DNA of 64,000 nucleotides from NCBI GenBank assembly GCA_963790525.1, contig CAWBOV010000004.1, forward strand, positions 1-64,000. The letters are read 5' to 3'. The notes under the pieces were generated by a model. It was not told the DNA's origin. It made no database searches and was given only the letters and a program-made list of their open reading frames with translations. Source of the stretch: CAWBOV01 sp963790525. GTDB taxonomy: Bacteria; Actinomycetota; Actinomycetes; Mycobacteriales; Jatrophihabitantaceae. Shown one piece after another: positions 44,454-53,069 of the stretch. The first letter of the stretch is position 1. Each line of letters starts with the position of its first letter. Position numbers and translations under genes: made by a program.

Positions 44454-45536
44454 TCAGGCCTGGCGACGGGCCCGGGCAGCTCGGAAGAGGGTCAGCAGCT
44501 GCTGCTGCGACGTGACGCCGACCTTGGAGAAGATCGAGTTCAGGTGGTTGCGGACGGTGCCCTGAGTGAGGAACAGCTCCGCGGCGATGGCCGGCGCGCG
44601 GTCGCCGTCGAGCAGCTTGGTCAGGATCTCCAACTCGCGGGTGGTCAGCCGGCTCAACCCGGGCAGATCGCGTTCGGCGATGCCTGCCGTCGCGCCACGG
44701 GCGAGCTGGGCGATCTCGGCGCCGCGGCCGAGCCGCACCAGGATCTGTGACAGGTCGGCGGAGATGGGTTTCCGCGACATCGGGACGGTTGTCGGCAGGA
44801 AGACGAAGGTGCAGCTGGGGGCGGGGCGCAGCGGGAGGATGAGGACCTCACACCCGGGCATGGTGTCCCGCTCAGACTCCGGGCCCAGGGACCTGACGTC
44901 CAGGTAGAGGGTCACACCGTTCTCGCTGCGGGCGGCCTCGGCGATCGCGTCGACGCAGTTCGCCACGTCGCGCTCGGCGATGAGACTCTGCAACGGCTGA
45001 CCGAGCAGGTCGGCGACGGGCCAGCCGAACAACGAGTGGGCGTCGCTGCTGATGCGTTCGATCCGCAGCTGGGCATCGGCCGTCCCCACGACCGCGGGCA
45101 GGTCGACCCGCTCCTCCGGTGACGAGGTCAGCCGCTGGACCCGGTCCGGAACGATGATCACCAGCACGAAACGCGACGACGGCTGGTCGGCGAAGGAGCG
45201 GATCCACATGCGCACCTTGAGATCGGATCGCCCGGGCCGGCGCAGCACGCGGAAGGCCTCGAAGCCGTTGAGCCGCCCCCCGGCGAAGAGGTCAGGACCC
45301 GAGGAGGGACGGTCGGCGGTGAACGTCTGGAGCAGTTCCCCGACCACCTCACCACCGGAGGGATCCAACAGCGCCGCGGCGGCGGGACTCGACGCGACGA
45401 TCCGCTCGGACGGGATCTCCAGCACGAGTCCCGGGTACCCGGTGTTCTCGAGAATTCGCGTACTCGTGCTGATCAGATCGTCGCCGTCGATGCCGACCGG
45501 AGCGCGGGTCCCGGGGACGCTGTGTGCCTCGTTCAC
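44454..45536 (-). CDS. PAS-domain LuxR-type transcriptional regulator
   Basis: 360 residues. Two PAS-like modules occupy about 25-130 and 145-260 ('RIERISSDAHSLFGWPVADLLGQPLQSLI' split by strands). A C-terminal LuxR HTH follows: 'LTTRELEILTKLLDGDRAPAI' and 'TQGTVRNHLNSIFSKVGV'. There is no receiver Asp, so a ligand or redox cue may be sensed directly by PAS. It is on the same strand as, and upstream of, the ice-binding-like gene and could control it through the paired palindromes. Confidence 0.88.
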   Translation of the reverse strand: MNEAHSVPGTRAPVGIDGDDLISTSTRILENTGYPGLVLEIPSERIVASSPAAAALLDPSGGEVVGELLQTFTADRPSSGPDLFAGGRLNGFEAFRVLRRPGRSDLKVRMWIRSFADQPSSRFVLVIIVPDRVQRLTSSPEERVDLPAVVGTADAQLRIERISSDAHSLFGWPVADLLGQPLQSLIAERDVANCVDAIAEAARSENGVTLYLDVRSLGPESERDTMPGCEVLILPLRPAPSCTFVFLPTTVPMSRKPISADLSQILVRLGRGAEIAQLARGATAGIAERDLPGLSRLTTRELEILTKLLDGDRAPAIAAELFLTQGTVRNHLNSIFSKVGVTSQQQLLTLFRAARARRQA

Positions 45537-45698
45537 GAATCATTCACCTGCCGCAGCAACAATATCCCAGGCTCCAGAAAACGGACACTTGGAGCGCGTC
45601 GCCGCGGATCGGTTGGCGAGGTGAGATCGGCGTAACGTCGGGGCGGTGAACCACGACGCTTCCGCCGAGCCGCGGCGCCCGTCCGGCATCGGCAGCTG

Positions 45699-46514
45699 AT
45701 GGCACGCAGCGACAGCGCGCGACATCGGATCCTCACCCACGGTGCCATGGGGGCCACAGCCGCGCTGGCGGCGACCTCCATCGCAATGCAGCTGGCCGCC
45801 CTGCGCCGAGGACGCGCCGGGACTCCCTCGGTACCGGCCCGGGTGCACGCAGGCCAGGTCGGTGTCCGTGAGGACGCGCTCGCAAGCGCTGCGTCCGCGT
45901 ACTCGCGGGCCGTGATCGAGGCCGAACGTGCCGAGGACGCGGGGGCCGACCAGCTCGCCGCGGCCGCGACAGACGCCGCCGTCACCGCCGGCCACGCGGT
46001 GACCCTCGCGGCGCAGACCGCCGCGCTGGGCGCCGAGTCCGCCCGTGCCGCCCGTGCCGAGGCTGCCTCCAGCGCGGCCGCCGAGCTGGCGAGGATCGCC
46101 GCCGAGACCCTCCAGACGATCCAGCGGCACGCCGAGGTGATGGCCGAGACCGTGGCCGCCGCCGCGCGGACCGCGGCCACACGCCTGGAGCACACCTCGG
46201 ATTCGGCCGACGGCCGGACGGCGGCGGCAGCCGCGCACCTGGCCGCCGTCGTGACCGGCGCCGCCACGACACTCGCCGGGGAGACCGCGGCCGCGGCCAC
46301 GACGGTCGCCCACGCCGTGGCCGCGGCGGCCGCCCACACCGCGCGTGTGGAGTCCGCCGCGGCGGCCGCCGTCGAGGTCGAGGTGATGGCGGTCGCGGCA
46401 GCGGTCGAGGCCGTCGCGCACGAAGCCGCACAGCGCGTCGCGGCCGTGGCGGCCAGCGCCGCGGAGAGTGCGGCGCGGACGGTCGCCGTCGTCGACCTGC
46501 TCGACATCATCTAG
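45699..46514 (+). CDS. Ala-rich, helical hypothetical protein
   Basis: 271 residues, mostly Ala with regularly spaced Glu, Arg, Val and His, as in 'AESARAARAEAASSAAAELA' and 'VAAAARTAATRLEHTSDSADG'. Long amphipathic or coiled-coil helices are likely. The N-terminus has a short hydrophobic stretch ('ILTHGAMGATAALAATSIAM') that may be a membrane anchor. Open frames on the opposite strand cover the same DNA, so strand choice rests on its more protein-like charge pattern. A 17-codon frame (45646-45699, GTG start) overlaps its ATG (TGATG) and may be a leader. No family recognised. Confidence 0.5.
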   Translation: MARSDSARHRILTHGAMGATAALAATSIAMQLAALRRGRAGTPSVPARVHAGQVGVREDALASAASAYSRAVIEAERAEDAGADQLAAAATDAAVTAGHAVTLAAQTAALGAESARAARAEAASSAAAELARIAAETLQTIQRHAEVMAETVAAAARTAATRLEHTSDSADGRTAAAAAHLAAVVTGAATTLAGETAAAATTVAHAVAAAAAHTARVESAAAAAVEVEVMAVAAAVEAVAHEAAQRVAAVAASAAESAARTVAVVDLLDII

Positions 46515-46588
46515 CGGCACACCACGACGAGTTGCCGCCCGGACGGCCGGGGTCGACCGGGACGTCGACGATGCGGACGGCCCGTTGA

Positions 46589-47002
46589 TCAGGCGGACGG
46601 CTCGAAGACGGGCAGCGCCTCGCCGCCGTCGGCCCGCTCGAAGGCGACCTGGACCCTGTCACCGGCGTGCAGCTCGTCGGGCACCGAACGGAGCTGGGTG
46701 TACACCCACGGCCCCTCGTCGAGTTCGACCACTCCGACCGTCGTCACCGGCGCCGGGGTGCCGTCCGGGCGAGGGCGGCGGTGGATGTGGGTCCACGTCA
46801 CGAGGCTGCCGTTGCCGGCCACGGGCACCCAGCTCAGCTCCGCCGAACCGCAGTTGCGGCACCGGATGACGGCCGGCGCGAAGGTCAGCGGGTACTGCAG
46901 GTGCCCGCAGGTGGCGCAGGACTGGACCACGAGGGTCCCCTGTGCGGTCGCGTCGAAGAACTCGGCGGACTCGTCGTCTCGGGCGATCACGCTGACGGGC
47001 AT
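46589..47002 (-). CDS. DUF35/OB-fold zinc-ribbon protein
   Basis: 137 residues. The zinc ribbon is C-x2-C...C-x2-C ('CATCGHLQYP', 'CRNCGS'), followed by an OB-fold acyl-CoA-binding domain ('GSLVTWTHIHRRPRP', 'TTVGVVELDEGPWVYTQL'). DUF35 proteins form complexes with thiolase-like aldolases such as Ltp2 in steroid side-chain degradation. AGGAGG precedes ATG 47002. It is the last gene of the minus-strand operon, right after the thiolase-like gene, matching that partnership. Confidence 0.88.
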   Translation of the reverse strand: MPVSVIARDDESAEFFDATAQGTLVVQSCATCGHLQYPLTFAPAVIRCRNCGSAELSWVPVAGNGSLVTWTHIHRRPRPDGTPAPVTTVGVVELDEGPWVYTQLRSVPDELHAGDRVQVAFERADGGEALPVFEPSA

Positions 47003-47017
47003 GTCGATTCCTCCGGG

Positions 47018-48190
47018 TCAGGACTTCGGCTGGGGACTGAGGATGAGCGTGGCGTGGTGGTCGAGCATGCCACCGTTGCCGCTGACCAGGACCACGTCGT
47101 GTCGGGGATCTGGCGCTCGCCGCCCTGCCCGCGCGCCTGGATCACGCCCTCGGACAGCGGGGTCATGCCCCACATGTAGTAGCTCGACAGCTCGCCGCCG
47201 CCGGTGTTGGTCGGCAGCGAGCCGCCCGGCGCCAGCGCCCCGCTCTCGGCGAACGCGCCGCCCTCACCCTTGGCGCAGAAGCCGTAGTCCTCCAGTGACA
47301 CCAGCGTCGTGTACGTGTAGCAGTCGTAGATCTCGGCCACGTCGACGTCGGCCAGGGTGACGCCGGCCATCTTCAGCGCGGCCGGCCCCGAGCGGGCCGC
47401 GCCGGTGACCAGCCCGAAGTCGCTGCCCTTCTCCATCGTGTAGCCCGGGTGGCACTGCGCCCAGCCGAGCACGTGGACCGGCGGCTGGGCGCAGACCGGC
47501 AGCCCGCTCGGCGCTCGTCACGATGACGGCGATCGCCCCGTTGGAGACGAGGCAGCAGTCGAGCAGGTGGAGCGGGTCGGCGATCATCCGGGAGGCCTGG
47601 TGGTCGGCGAGCGTGATCGGGTCGCGCATCTGCGCGAGCGGGTTCATCGCCGCCCACTGGCGCGCGGCGACCGCTATCGCACCGAACTGCTCGCTCGTCG
47701 TGCCGTAGGTCTCCATGTGGCGCCGGGCGGCCAGCGCGTAGTAGGGGTTGGCGCCGGCCAGCCCCACGGCCGCGGTCATGGCCCCGAATCCGGTGGGCAC
47801 CGAGGGGCCGGACGCGTCATAGGCGGCCCCGGCGCCGCGTCCCTCCTTGAGCGGGGTGTCGGCGAACACGCACGCGACCGCGTCGACCATCCCGCTCGAG
47901 ACGGCCATCGCCGCGATCGAGACCATGCCGCCCGCGCTGGAGCCGTAGCCCTGGATCTCCGAGAGCAGCTTGAGGTTCGGCAGCCCCAGCTCGCGCTGCA
48001 GGGACAGGCCGAGTCCCGCCGACAGGCCGGAGTTGGTCAGCAACCCGTCCAGCTCGCTGCGCTCCAGACCGGCGTCGGCGAGCGCACGGGTCACCGCGTC
48101 GGCGGCGAAGTCGGCGGTGGAGCGGCCGTAGATCCGCCCCATCTCGGTGATTCCCAGACCGACGATGGCCGCTGAGGTCGTGGCGCCCAT
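47018..48190 (-). CDS. Thiolase-like protein (Ltp2/SCP-x type, probable retro-aldolase); two frame breaks
   Basis: The start 'AIVGLGITEMGRIYGRSTADF' and 'GLLTNSGLSAGLG' mark the lipid-transfer thiolase family. The usual nucleophilic Cys segment reads 'EIQGYGSSAGGMVS' and has no Cys, as in Ltp2 aldolases. 'VAEIYDCYTYTTLVSLEDYGF' would hold the catalytic Tyr of that group. Frame shifts occur near 47488 (extra base in a G run) and near 47098 (one base missing); the true end is 'VVLVSGNGGMLDHHATLIL' to TGA at 47018-47020. Corrected length is about 390 residues. Together with DUF35 it should cleave a beta-hydroxyacyl-CoA, inferred from the family. Confidence 0.83.
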
Positions 48191-48192
48191 GG

Positions 48193-49005
48193 TTACTTCC
48201 CCTGCCAGACGGGCGGGCGCTTCTCGGCGAAGGCCAGCGGCCCCTCCTTGGCGTCCGCGGACTGCATGAGTTGCGCGCCCTCGCGGTCGTTGGCCGCCCA
48301 GCGCGCGTCCTCGTCGGGCAGCGTGCCGTCCACGGCGCCGTAGGCCAGACGCTTGCTCGCCTGCACCGACAGCGGGGCGTTCCGGCCGATGCGCTCGGCC
48401 AGGTCGAGTGCGGCGGTGAGCACGTCGGCGTCGGCGACGACGCGATTGACCAGGCCGTGGGCCAGCGCGGTGGCGGCGTCGATGGGCTCGCCCGTGAAGA
48501 TCATTTCCAGGCCCAGCTTCCAGGGCAGCTGCTGCGGTAGGCGGAACGCGCCGCCGGCCCCGGCGTAGATGCCGCGCGTGACCTCGGGCAGGCCGAACGA
48601 GGCGCTCTCCGCCGCGACCACGAGGTCACTGGCCAGCGCGATCTCGGTGCCCCCGCCGAGCGCGAAACCGTTCACGGCGGCGATCGTCGGCTTGCTGATG
48701 AAGTGCCGCACGTAGCCGGCGAATCCGAAGTGCTCGTAGCCCGGCGGGTAGAACGGCTCACCCCGCGACAGCGCCTTCAGATCAGCTCCGGCACAGAAGG
48801 CGCGGTCGCCGGCGCCGGTGATCACGACGGCGCGGATCGAGGTGTCCCGCTCAGCCTGCTCCAGCGCGTCGGCCACCCCGATCGTCACGGCGGCATTGAT
48901 CGAGTTCATCGCGCGCGGGCGGTTCAGCGTGATGATCATCGTGTGCTCGCGCACCTCGACCAGGACGACCGGCTCCTCGACGGGGGAATCTGCTTGTGCG
49001 GTCAC
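48193..49005 (-). CDS. Enoyl-CoA hydratase/isomerase family protein
   Basis: 270 residues of the crotonase fold. Oxyanion-hole segments are 'AFCAGADLKAL' and 'GFALGGGTEIALASDLVVA', and 'FGLPEVTRGIYAGAGGAFRL' carries the second catalytic-Glu region. Both Glu positions appear to be kept, so hydration of a trans-2-enoyl-CoA is plausible. It overlaps the upstream acyl-CoA synthetase gene by 4 bases and is 2 bases from the thiolase gene, hence one operon. Confidence 0.92.
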   Translation of the reverse strand: MTAQADSPVEEPVVLVEVREHTMIITLNRPRAMNSINAAVTIGVADALEQAERDTSIRAVVITGAGDRAFCAGADLKALSRGEPFYPPGYEHFGFAGYVRHFISKPTIAAVNGFALGGGTEIALASDLVVAAESASFGLPEVTRGIYAGAGGAFRLPQQLPWKLGLEMIFTGEPIDAATALAHGLVNRVVADADVLTAALDLAERIGRNAPLSVQASKRLAYGAVDGTLPDEDARWAANDREGAQLMQSADAKEGPLAFAEKRPPVWQGK

Positions 49006-51179
49006 TGATCAGTGCCTTTCTCTGTCGGGGGGTTCGTGGCCTCGCCCGCGGCGTCGGCTGCCGGGTCGCGCCAGGTCAGCAACGCGTCGAGGACCTCCGC
49101 CCCGGAGGAGTCCACGCGCAAGGGGTTCACTTCGAGGGACGTCAGGTCGGGGCCGAGGGCGTAGGCCAGGTCGGCGATCGCGCAGACCGTGGCGACGAGG
49201 GCGTCGCGGTCGACCGGCTCCGCCCCGCGGACCCCGTCGAGGATCGCCCGGCCCCGCAACTCGCCCAGCATCTCGCGCACCTCCGCCGGACCGACGGGCA
49301 GATGGCGCAGCGCGGCATCGCCGAGGACCTCGACGAAGATGCCGCCGAGACCGACCGCCAGCATCGGTCCCCACTCGGGATCGGCCACCACCCCGACGAG
49401 CAGCTCCACCGCCGGCGGGCGCATCGGAGCGACCAGCACACCGTCGACCGCGGCCCCGGGGGCGTGGGTCGCGACGGAGTCGAGGATCGAGTCGTAGGCC
49501 GTGCGCGTGGCCTCGGGCCCCGTGACACCGAGCTTGACCCCGCCGATGTCGCTCTTGTGCAGGATGTCGGCGGAGACGATCTTGAGCGCGACGGTGCCGA
49601 AACGGTCGGCCGCGGCGACAGCGGCGTCCACGTCGGTCACCAGCTCGGCGGGGACGGTGGGGATACCGGCACTCTCGAGCAGTGCCCGGGTGCGCCACTC
49701 CGACCAGTCGCCGTGGCGCTCCGACGGATCCGGCAGCGCGAGCTCCCGCGTGGACGCGCGGGTCGCGGGTGTCCGGCAGCGGTCCGACCATCGCCCCACC
49801 CCGCTCAGCGCCGCGACCGCGTTGCGCAGACCGCCCATCAGGAATGGGATTCCGTACTCGGCGAGCAGCGAGCGCGTGTACGGCGTGATCGGCCGCAGGG
49901 TCTGGTTGATGACCACACCCGGTACCGGGCCCGAGGTCAGGCCCTCGGCGATGGCCCGGCACATCGCGCCGGCACCGTGACCGCCGGGCGGCTCCTCCCA
50001 GGGCATGTCGAAGATCGTGCCGACGATGCCGACACCGGGGTCCTCGGCCACGGCCTGCGCGAGGGTGGTGAACAGCTGCGGGTTGATCACCGCCGCGCCG
50101 GTGACGTCGAGCGGATTGTGCGGCGTGCCGTAGGACGGCAGCAGCGCGGCGACCCTGGCGACGGTCTCGGGCGCGAACTCGACGAGGTTCAGCCCCAGGT
50201 CCTGGCCCCGGTCGGCCACCACGTCGCAGGCACCGCCGGAGATGGACGTGATGCCGACCCCGCTGCGGGCCAGCGGTCCGGTGTGCGCGGCCAGAGCGGC
50301 GGTGACGAGGAGGTCCTCGATGTTGTCCACGCGGATCACGCCGTACTGGCGGAAGATCGCGTCGATGACCTTGTCGTCGCCGACGAGGGAGCCGGTGTGC
50401 GCCTGGGCGGTACGGGCAGTGAGCTCGCTCGTCCCCAGCTTGAGCGCCACCACCGCCTTGCCCGCCGCGTTCGCCCGCGCCACGGCGTCGAGGAACAGGT
50501 CCGGGCGGCGGATGGTCTCGATGAACAGGGCGATGGCCCGTGTCTGCTCGTCCTCCACCAGGAAGTTGAGCACGTCGGTGGCGGTCACCATCGCCTCGTT
50601 GCCGGTGGTGACCACGTAGCTCATGCCGATGTCGGTCATGCGGGCGAAGTCGAGCATGCTCATCGCCGTCGCGCCGCTCTGGGCGACCAGTCCGACACCG
50701 CCGGCCACGGTCGGCAGCTCCTGCAGCGAGGAGACCGGGATGCCGTCGCCGACGTTGACGAAGCCGAGATGGTTCGGGCCGAGCAGCAGCATGCCGAGGT
50801 CCTCCGCCGCGCGCACGAGCTCCTCCTGCGCGTCGCGGCCGGCCGGACCGGCCTCGGCGTAGCCGGACGAGAGCACCACCGCGTTGCGGATCCCGGCCGC
50901 GGCGGCCTCGGTCATCGCCTCGATCGTGGCGGCCTGGGGCACCATCAGGAAGGCCACGTCGATCCCCGGGGGCAGGTCCGCGCAGGACGTCACGGTGGAC
51001 ACGCCGTGGGTGTCGACCCCGCGCCGGTTCACCAGATGGGCGCGGTCGGCGAAACCGAAGCTCACGAGGTTGTTCCACGCGATCTTGGAGAAGAGGGACT
51101 TGTCGCTCGCCCCGACGATGGCGACCTGTGCCGGGCGGAACAGGGTCTCCAGCCGCTTGACCGACGGTGTCTCTGACAT
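49002..51179 (-). CDS. ADP-forming acyl-CoA synthetase (acetyl-CoA synthetase-like, alpha-beta fusion)
   Basis: 725 residues. CoA-binding domain ('VAIVGASDKSLFSKIAWNNL'), succinyl-CoA-synthetase-like flavodoxin domains with the phospho-His region 'AQAHTGSLVGDDK' (His261), and a C-terminal ATP-grasp domain ('WRTRALLESAGIPTVPAEL', 'VALKIVSADILHKSDIGGV'). It makes acyl-CoA from acid, CoA and ATP with ADP and phosphate as products, or works in reverse to gain ATP. In this operon it may activate or release the side-chain acid. Starts 6 bases after the MaoC gene. Confidence 0.9.
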   Translation of the reverse strand: MSETPSVKRLETLFRPAQVAIVGASDKSLFSKIAWNNLVSFGFADRAHLVNRRGVDTHGVSTVTSCADLPPGIDVAFLMVPQAATIEAMTEAAAAGIRNAVVLSSGYAEAGPAGRDAQEELVRAAEDLGMLLLGPNHLGFVNVGDGIPVSSLQELPTVAGGVGLVAQSGATAMSMLDFARMTDIGMSYVVTTGNEAMVTATDVLNFLVEDEQTRAIALFIETIRRPDLFLDAVARANAAGKAVVALKLGTSELTARTAQAHTGSLVGDDKVIDAIFRQYGVIRVDNIEDLLVTAALAAHTGPLARSGVGITSISGGACDVVADRGQDLGLNLVEFAPETVARVAALLPSYGTPHNPLDVTGAAVINPQLFTTLAQAVAEDPGVGIVGTIFDMPWEEPPGGHGAGAMCRAIAEGLTSGPVPGVVINQTLRPITPYTRSLLAEYGIPFLMGGLRNAVAALSGVGRWSDRCRTPATRASTRELALPDPSERHGDWSEWRTRALLESAGIPTVPAELVTDVDAAVAAADRFGTVALKIVSADILHKSDIGGVKLGVTGPEATRTAYDSILDSVATHAPGAAVDGVLVAPMRPPAVELLVGVVADPEWGPMLAVGLGGIFVEVLGDAALRHLPVGPAEVREMLGELRGRAILDGVRGAEPVDRDALVATVCAIADLAYALGPDLTSLEVNPLRVDSSGAEVLDALLTWRDPAADAAGEATNPPTEKGTDQ

Positions 51180-51185
51180 GGCCGC

Positions 51186-51638
51186 TCAGCCCCGCCGCGG
51201 CAGGCTGACGGTGACGCGGCCGGGGCCCACGGTCGTGCCGAGGGAGTTCGTCGACACCACCTCCAGCTCGACCAGCCCGACGCCGTCCTCGACCCGGGTG
51301 GCGACCACCTGGCCCTGCACGCGGGTGGTGTCACCGGCGATGTTGAAGCGCCCCATCCGGAATCCCTTGATGCTGCGGATGGTGCCGTCCAGCCCGATGT
51401 ACTCGCGCACTGTGCGCTCCCACATCCCGAGGAGGAACAGGGTGTTGGCATACATCTCGGGAGCACCGGTCGATCGCGCGTACTCGCTGTTGTGGTGGAT
51501 CGAGTTGAAGTCGCGGTTGCTGCCCGCCGCCATGACCAATCGGTAGACCGACAACGGAAAGTCCACGGGAGCAAGCGCGTCGCCCACGCTCACGTCGTCG
51601 AAATAGCGCTGGGGCTGGACGGACGTCGCGGCGGTCAT
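51186..51638 (-). CDS. MaoC-like hydratase, small subunit type
   Basis: 150 residues of a single hot-dog domain. The hydratase motif is 'YRLVMAAGSNRDFNSIHHNSEYA' (D-x4-H type, Asp and His). It overlaps the preceding hydratase-like gene by 4 bases, as seen for heterodimeric hydratases such as ChsH1/ChsH2. This is likely the catalytic half. Confidence 0.88.
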   Translation of the reverse strand: MTAATSVQPQRYFDDVSVGDALAPVDFPLSVYRLVMAAGSNRDFNSIHHNSEYARSTGAPEMYANTLFLLGMWERTVREYIGLDGTIRSIKGFRMGRFNIAGDTTRVQGQVVATRVEDGVGLVELEVVSTNSLGTTVGPGRVTVSLPRRG

Positions 51639-52237
51639 GAGAGCTCCTGCGTGGCAGCGGAGTCGGAGTCGATCGGATTGTAGGCATACGTCGAGGTGCG
51701 CTGACGGACCACGACCTCGCCGTGGGCGTCGACGACCTCGGACTCCCAGGTCATGAACGCGCCCCGCCCGACGGACGTCTGCTTGGGCACGCAGGAGATC
51801 AATCTGAATCCGCGGACGCCCAGTCGCTCGCCGAGAACGGCCGGGCGGACGAAGTCGAGCTCGATGTCCGTCGCGAAGAAGCCGGTGGTCTCCGGCCCGA
51901 GCTTGAGATCGGGCTTGTTGATCGGGGTGTACGCCGGCTGCGCGTCGCGCTCGGCGCTGGTGAACACCTCGCGGCCGGGGATCCAGGTCGCGGGGATCGC
52001 GAAGGTGAGTGCTGCCGTGTACGGCGCACTGATCGCGGTGAGGCCGTGGTCGAGCGCGGCCTGCTCGTCGTAGTGCAGCGCGCAGTCGAACTCCAGCGGT
52101 TCGAGCCAGCGCCGGATCGAGCCGGCTTCCACCGCGTCGGCTCCGTACACGGTGCTGCCGTCGCTGAAGTCACGGCCCACCGCATCCACCAGGGGCTGCC
52201 AGTCCTCCTGCCAGGTCGCGTTGTGGGGCTGGCTCAT
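51635..52237 (-). CDS. MaoC/FAS1-type dehydratase N-terminal domain protein
   Basis: 200 residues of a hot-dog fold without the D-x4-H motif: 'SIRRWLEPLEFDCALHYDEQAAL', 'APYTAALTFAIPATWIPG' and 'FFATDIELDFVRPAVLGERL' are typical of FAS1-like N-terminal dehydratase domains. It is probably the binding partner of the 150-residue MaoC protein encoded next. It is the first gene of the minus-strand operon, divergent from TetR across 93 bases. Confidence 0.85.
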   Translation of the reverse strand: MSQPHNATWQEDWQPLVDAVGRDFSDGSTVYGADAVEAGSIRRWLEPLEFDCALHYDEQAALDHGLTAISAPYTAALTFAIPATWIPGREVFTSAERDAQPAYTPINKPDLKLGPETTGFFATDIELDFVRPAVLGERLGVRGFRLISCVPKQTSVGRGAFMTWESEVVDAHGEVVVRQRTSTYAYNPIDSDSAATQELS

Positions 52238-52277
52238 CGTGGCTGACTCCTCGCTCGTGGGTGGCCAACGTATTACA

Positions 52278-52290
52278 GACGGATTGCGTC
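52278..52290. promoter_or_regulatory. GACGnnTTGCGTC operator candidate (copy 1)
   Basis: GACGGATTGCGTC lies in the 93-base gap between the hydratase operon and the divergent TetR gene. The same 13-mer pattern recurs before the solute-binding protein gene, matching at 11 of 13 positions. The GACG/CGTC ends give it dyad symmetry. Confidence 0.6.
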
Positions 52291-52330
52291 GGCAAGTGCC
52301 GGTCGTCACAGCGTCTGAGACAATCGCGCG

Positions 52331-52966
52331 ATGAACAGTCCCGCCGCGAGCGATGCCCTCGGGTCTCCGCGCAAGACGCGGGGGCGCCCACGGGGTGTCG
52401 ACGTCGACGCGCGGATCCTCGAGGCGGCCGCCACCGTGTTCGCATCCGAGGGCTGGCGGGGGTTCTACTTCGAGGCCATCGCCAAGGCCGCGGGCGTCGG
52501 CAAGAGCACGATCTACCTGCGCTGGAACAACCGCGAAGAGCTCATGGTCGACGTCCTGCGCGCCTACGGCCACAACTGGGCCGACCCCGACACCGGCGAC
52601 ATCCGCGAGGATCTGCGCGGGCTTGCGCTCGAATACGGACGCAAGCTCGACGGCGAGGGTGGCCCGGTCGGCCTCCGGATGTTCGTCGAGTCCTACATGA
52701 ACCCCGAGTACGCCGCTGTGGCCGGCGCGCTCACCCAGGGTGCTGTCGCGGACTCGCACGGCATCATCCGGCGGGCCAAGCGCCGCGGACAGTTGCGCGC
52801 CGACGCGCCCGCCGCGGTGATCCTGGACTCGCTCCTGGGGGCGGTGATGCAGCACCTGACGATGGTCTCTCCCCGCGTCCCCGGCGGCCTGTACTCCTCG
52901 CCGCAGGGCATCGCCTTCGTGGACCGCCTCGTCGACACGCTGCTCAGCGCGCACGAGATCTCGTAA
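52331..52966 (+). CDS. TetR-family transcriptional regulator
   Basis: 211 residues. The HTH is 'ILEAAATVFASEGWRGFYFEAIAKAAGVGKSTIYLRWNNREELMVD' (split around K), and the C-terminal ligand domain includes 'GAVMQHLTMVSPRV'. It is central between the minus-strand catabolic operon and the plus-strand transport/ligase genes, and two matching 13-bp motifs sit in front of both. It is the likely repressor of the whole set; acyl-CoA is a plausible effector. Confidence 0.92.
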   Translation: MNSPAASDALGSPRKTRGRPRGVDVDARILEAAATVFASEGWRGFYFEAIAKAAGVGKSTIYLRWNNREELMVDVLRAYGHNWADPDTGDIREDLRGLALEYGRKLDGEGGPVGLRMFVESYMNPEYAAVAGALTQGAVADSHGIIRRAKRRGQLRADAPAAVILDSLLGAVMQHLTMVSPRVPGGLYSSPQGIAFVDRLVDTLLSAHEIS

Positions 52967-53004
52967 CCGCAACTATCGCAACCTACTCACCAGAAACTAT
53001 TGCC

Positions 53005-53017
53005 GACGCGTTGCGTC
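53005..53017. promoter_or_regulatory. GACGnnTTGCGTC operator candidate (copy 2)
   Basis: GACGCGTTGCGTC, with perfect GACGC/GCGTC arms, lies 53 bases before the solute-binding protein ATG. A TATACC hexamer four bases beyond it may be the -10 box, so a bound repressor would cover the -35 region. Confidence 0.6.
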
Positions 53018-53069
53018 CGGTATACCGTCTCGTTCCACGTCGAGCGACGTAGCTCACAGAGGAGATGGC

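Noticed and set aside
45533..46520. Two long minus-strand frames opposite the Ala-rich protein
   Set aside because: Composition follows the complement of GCC/GCG codons; charge pattern is less protein-like than on the plus strand, though certainty is limited.
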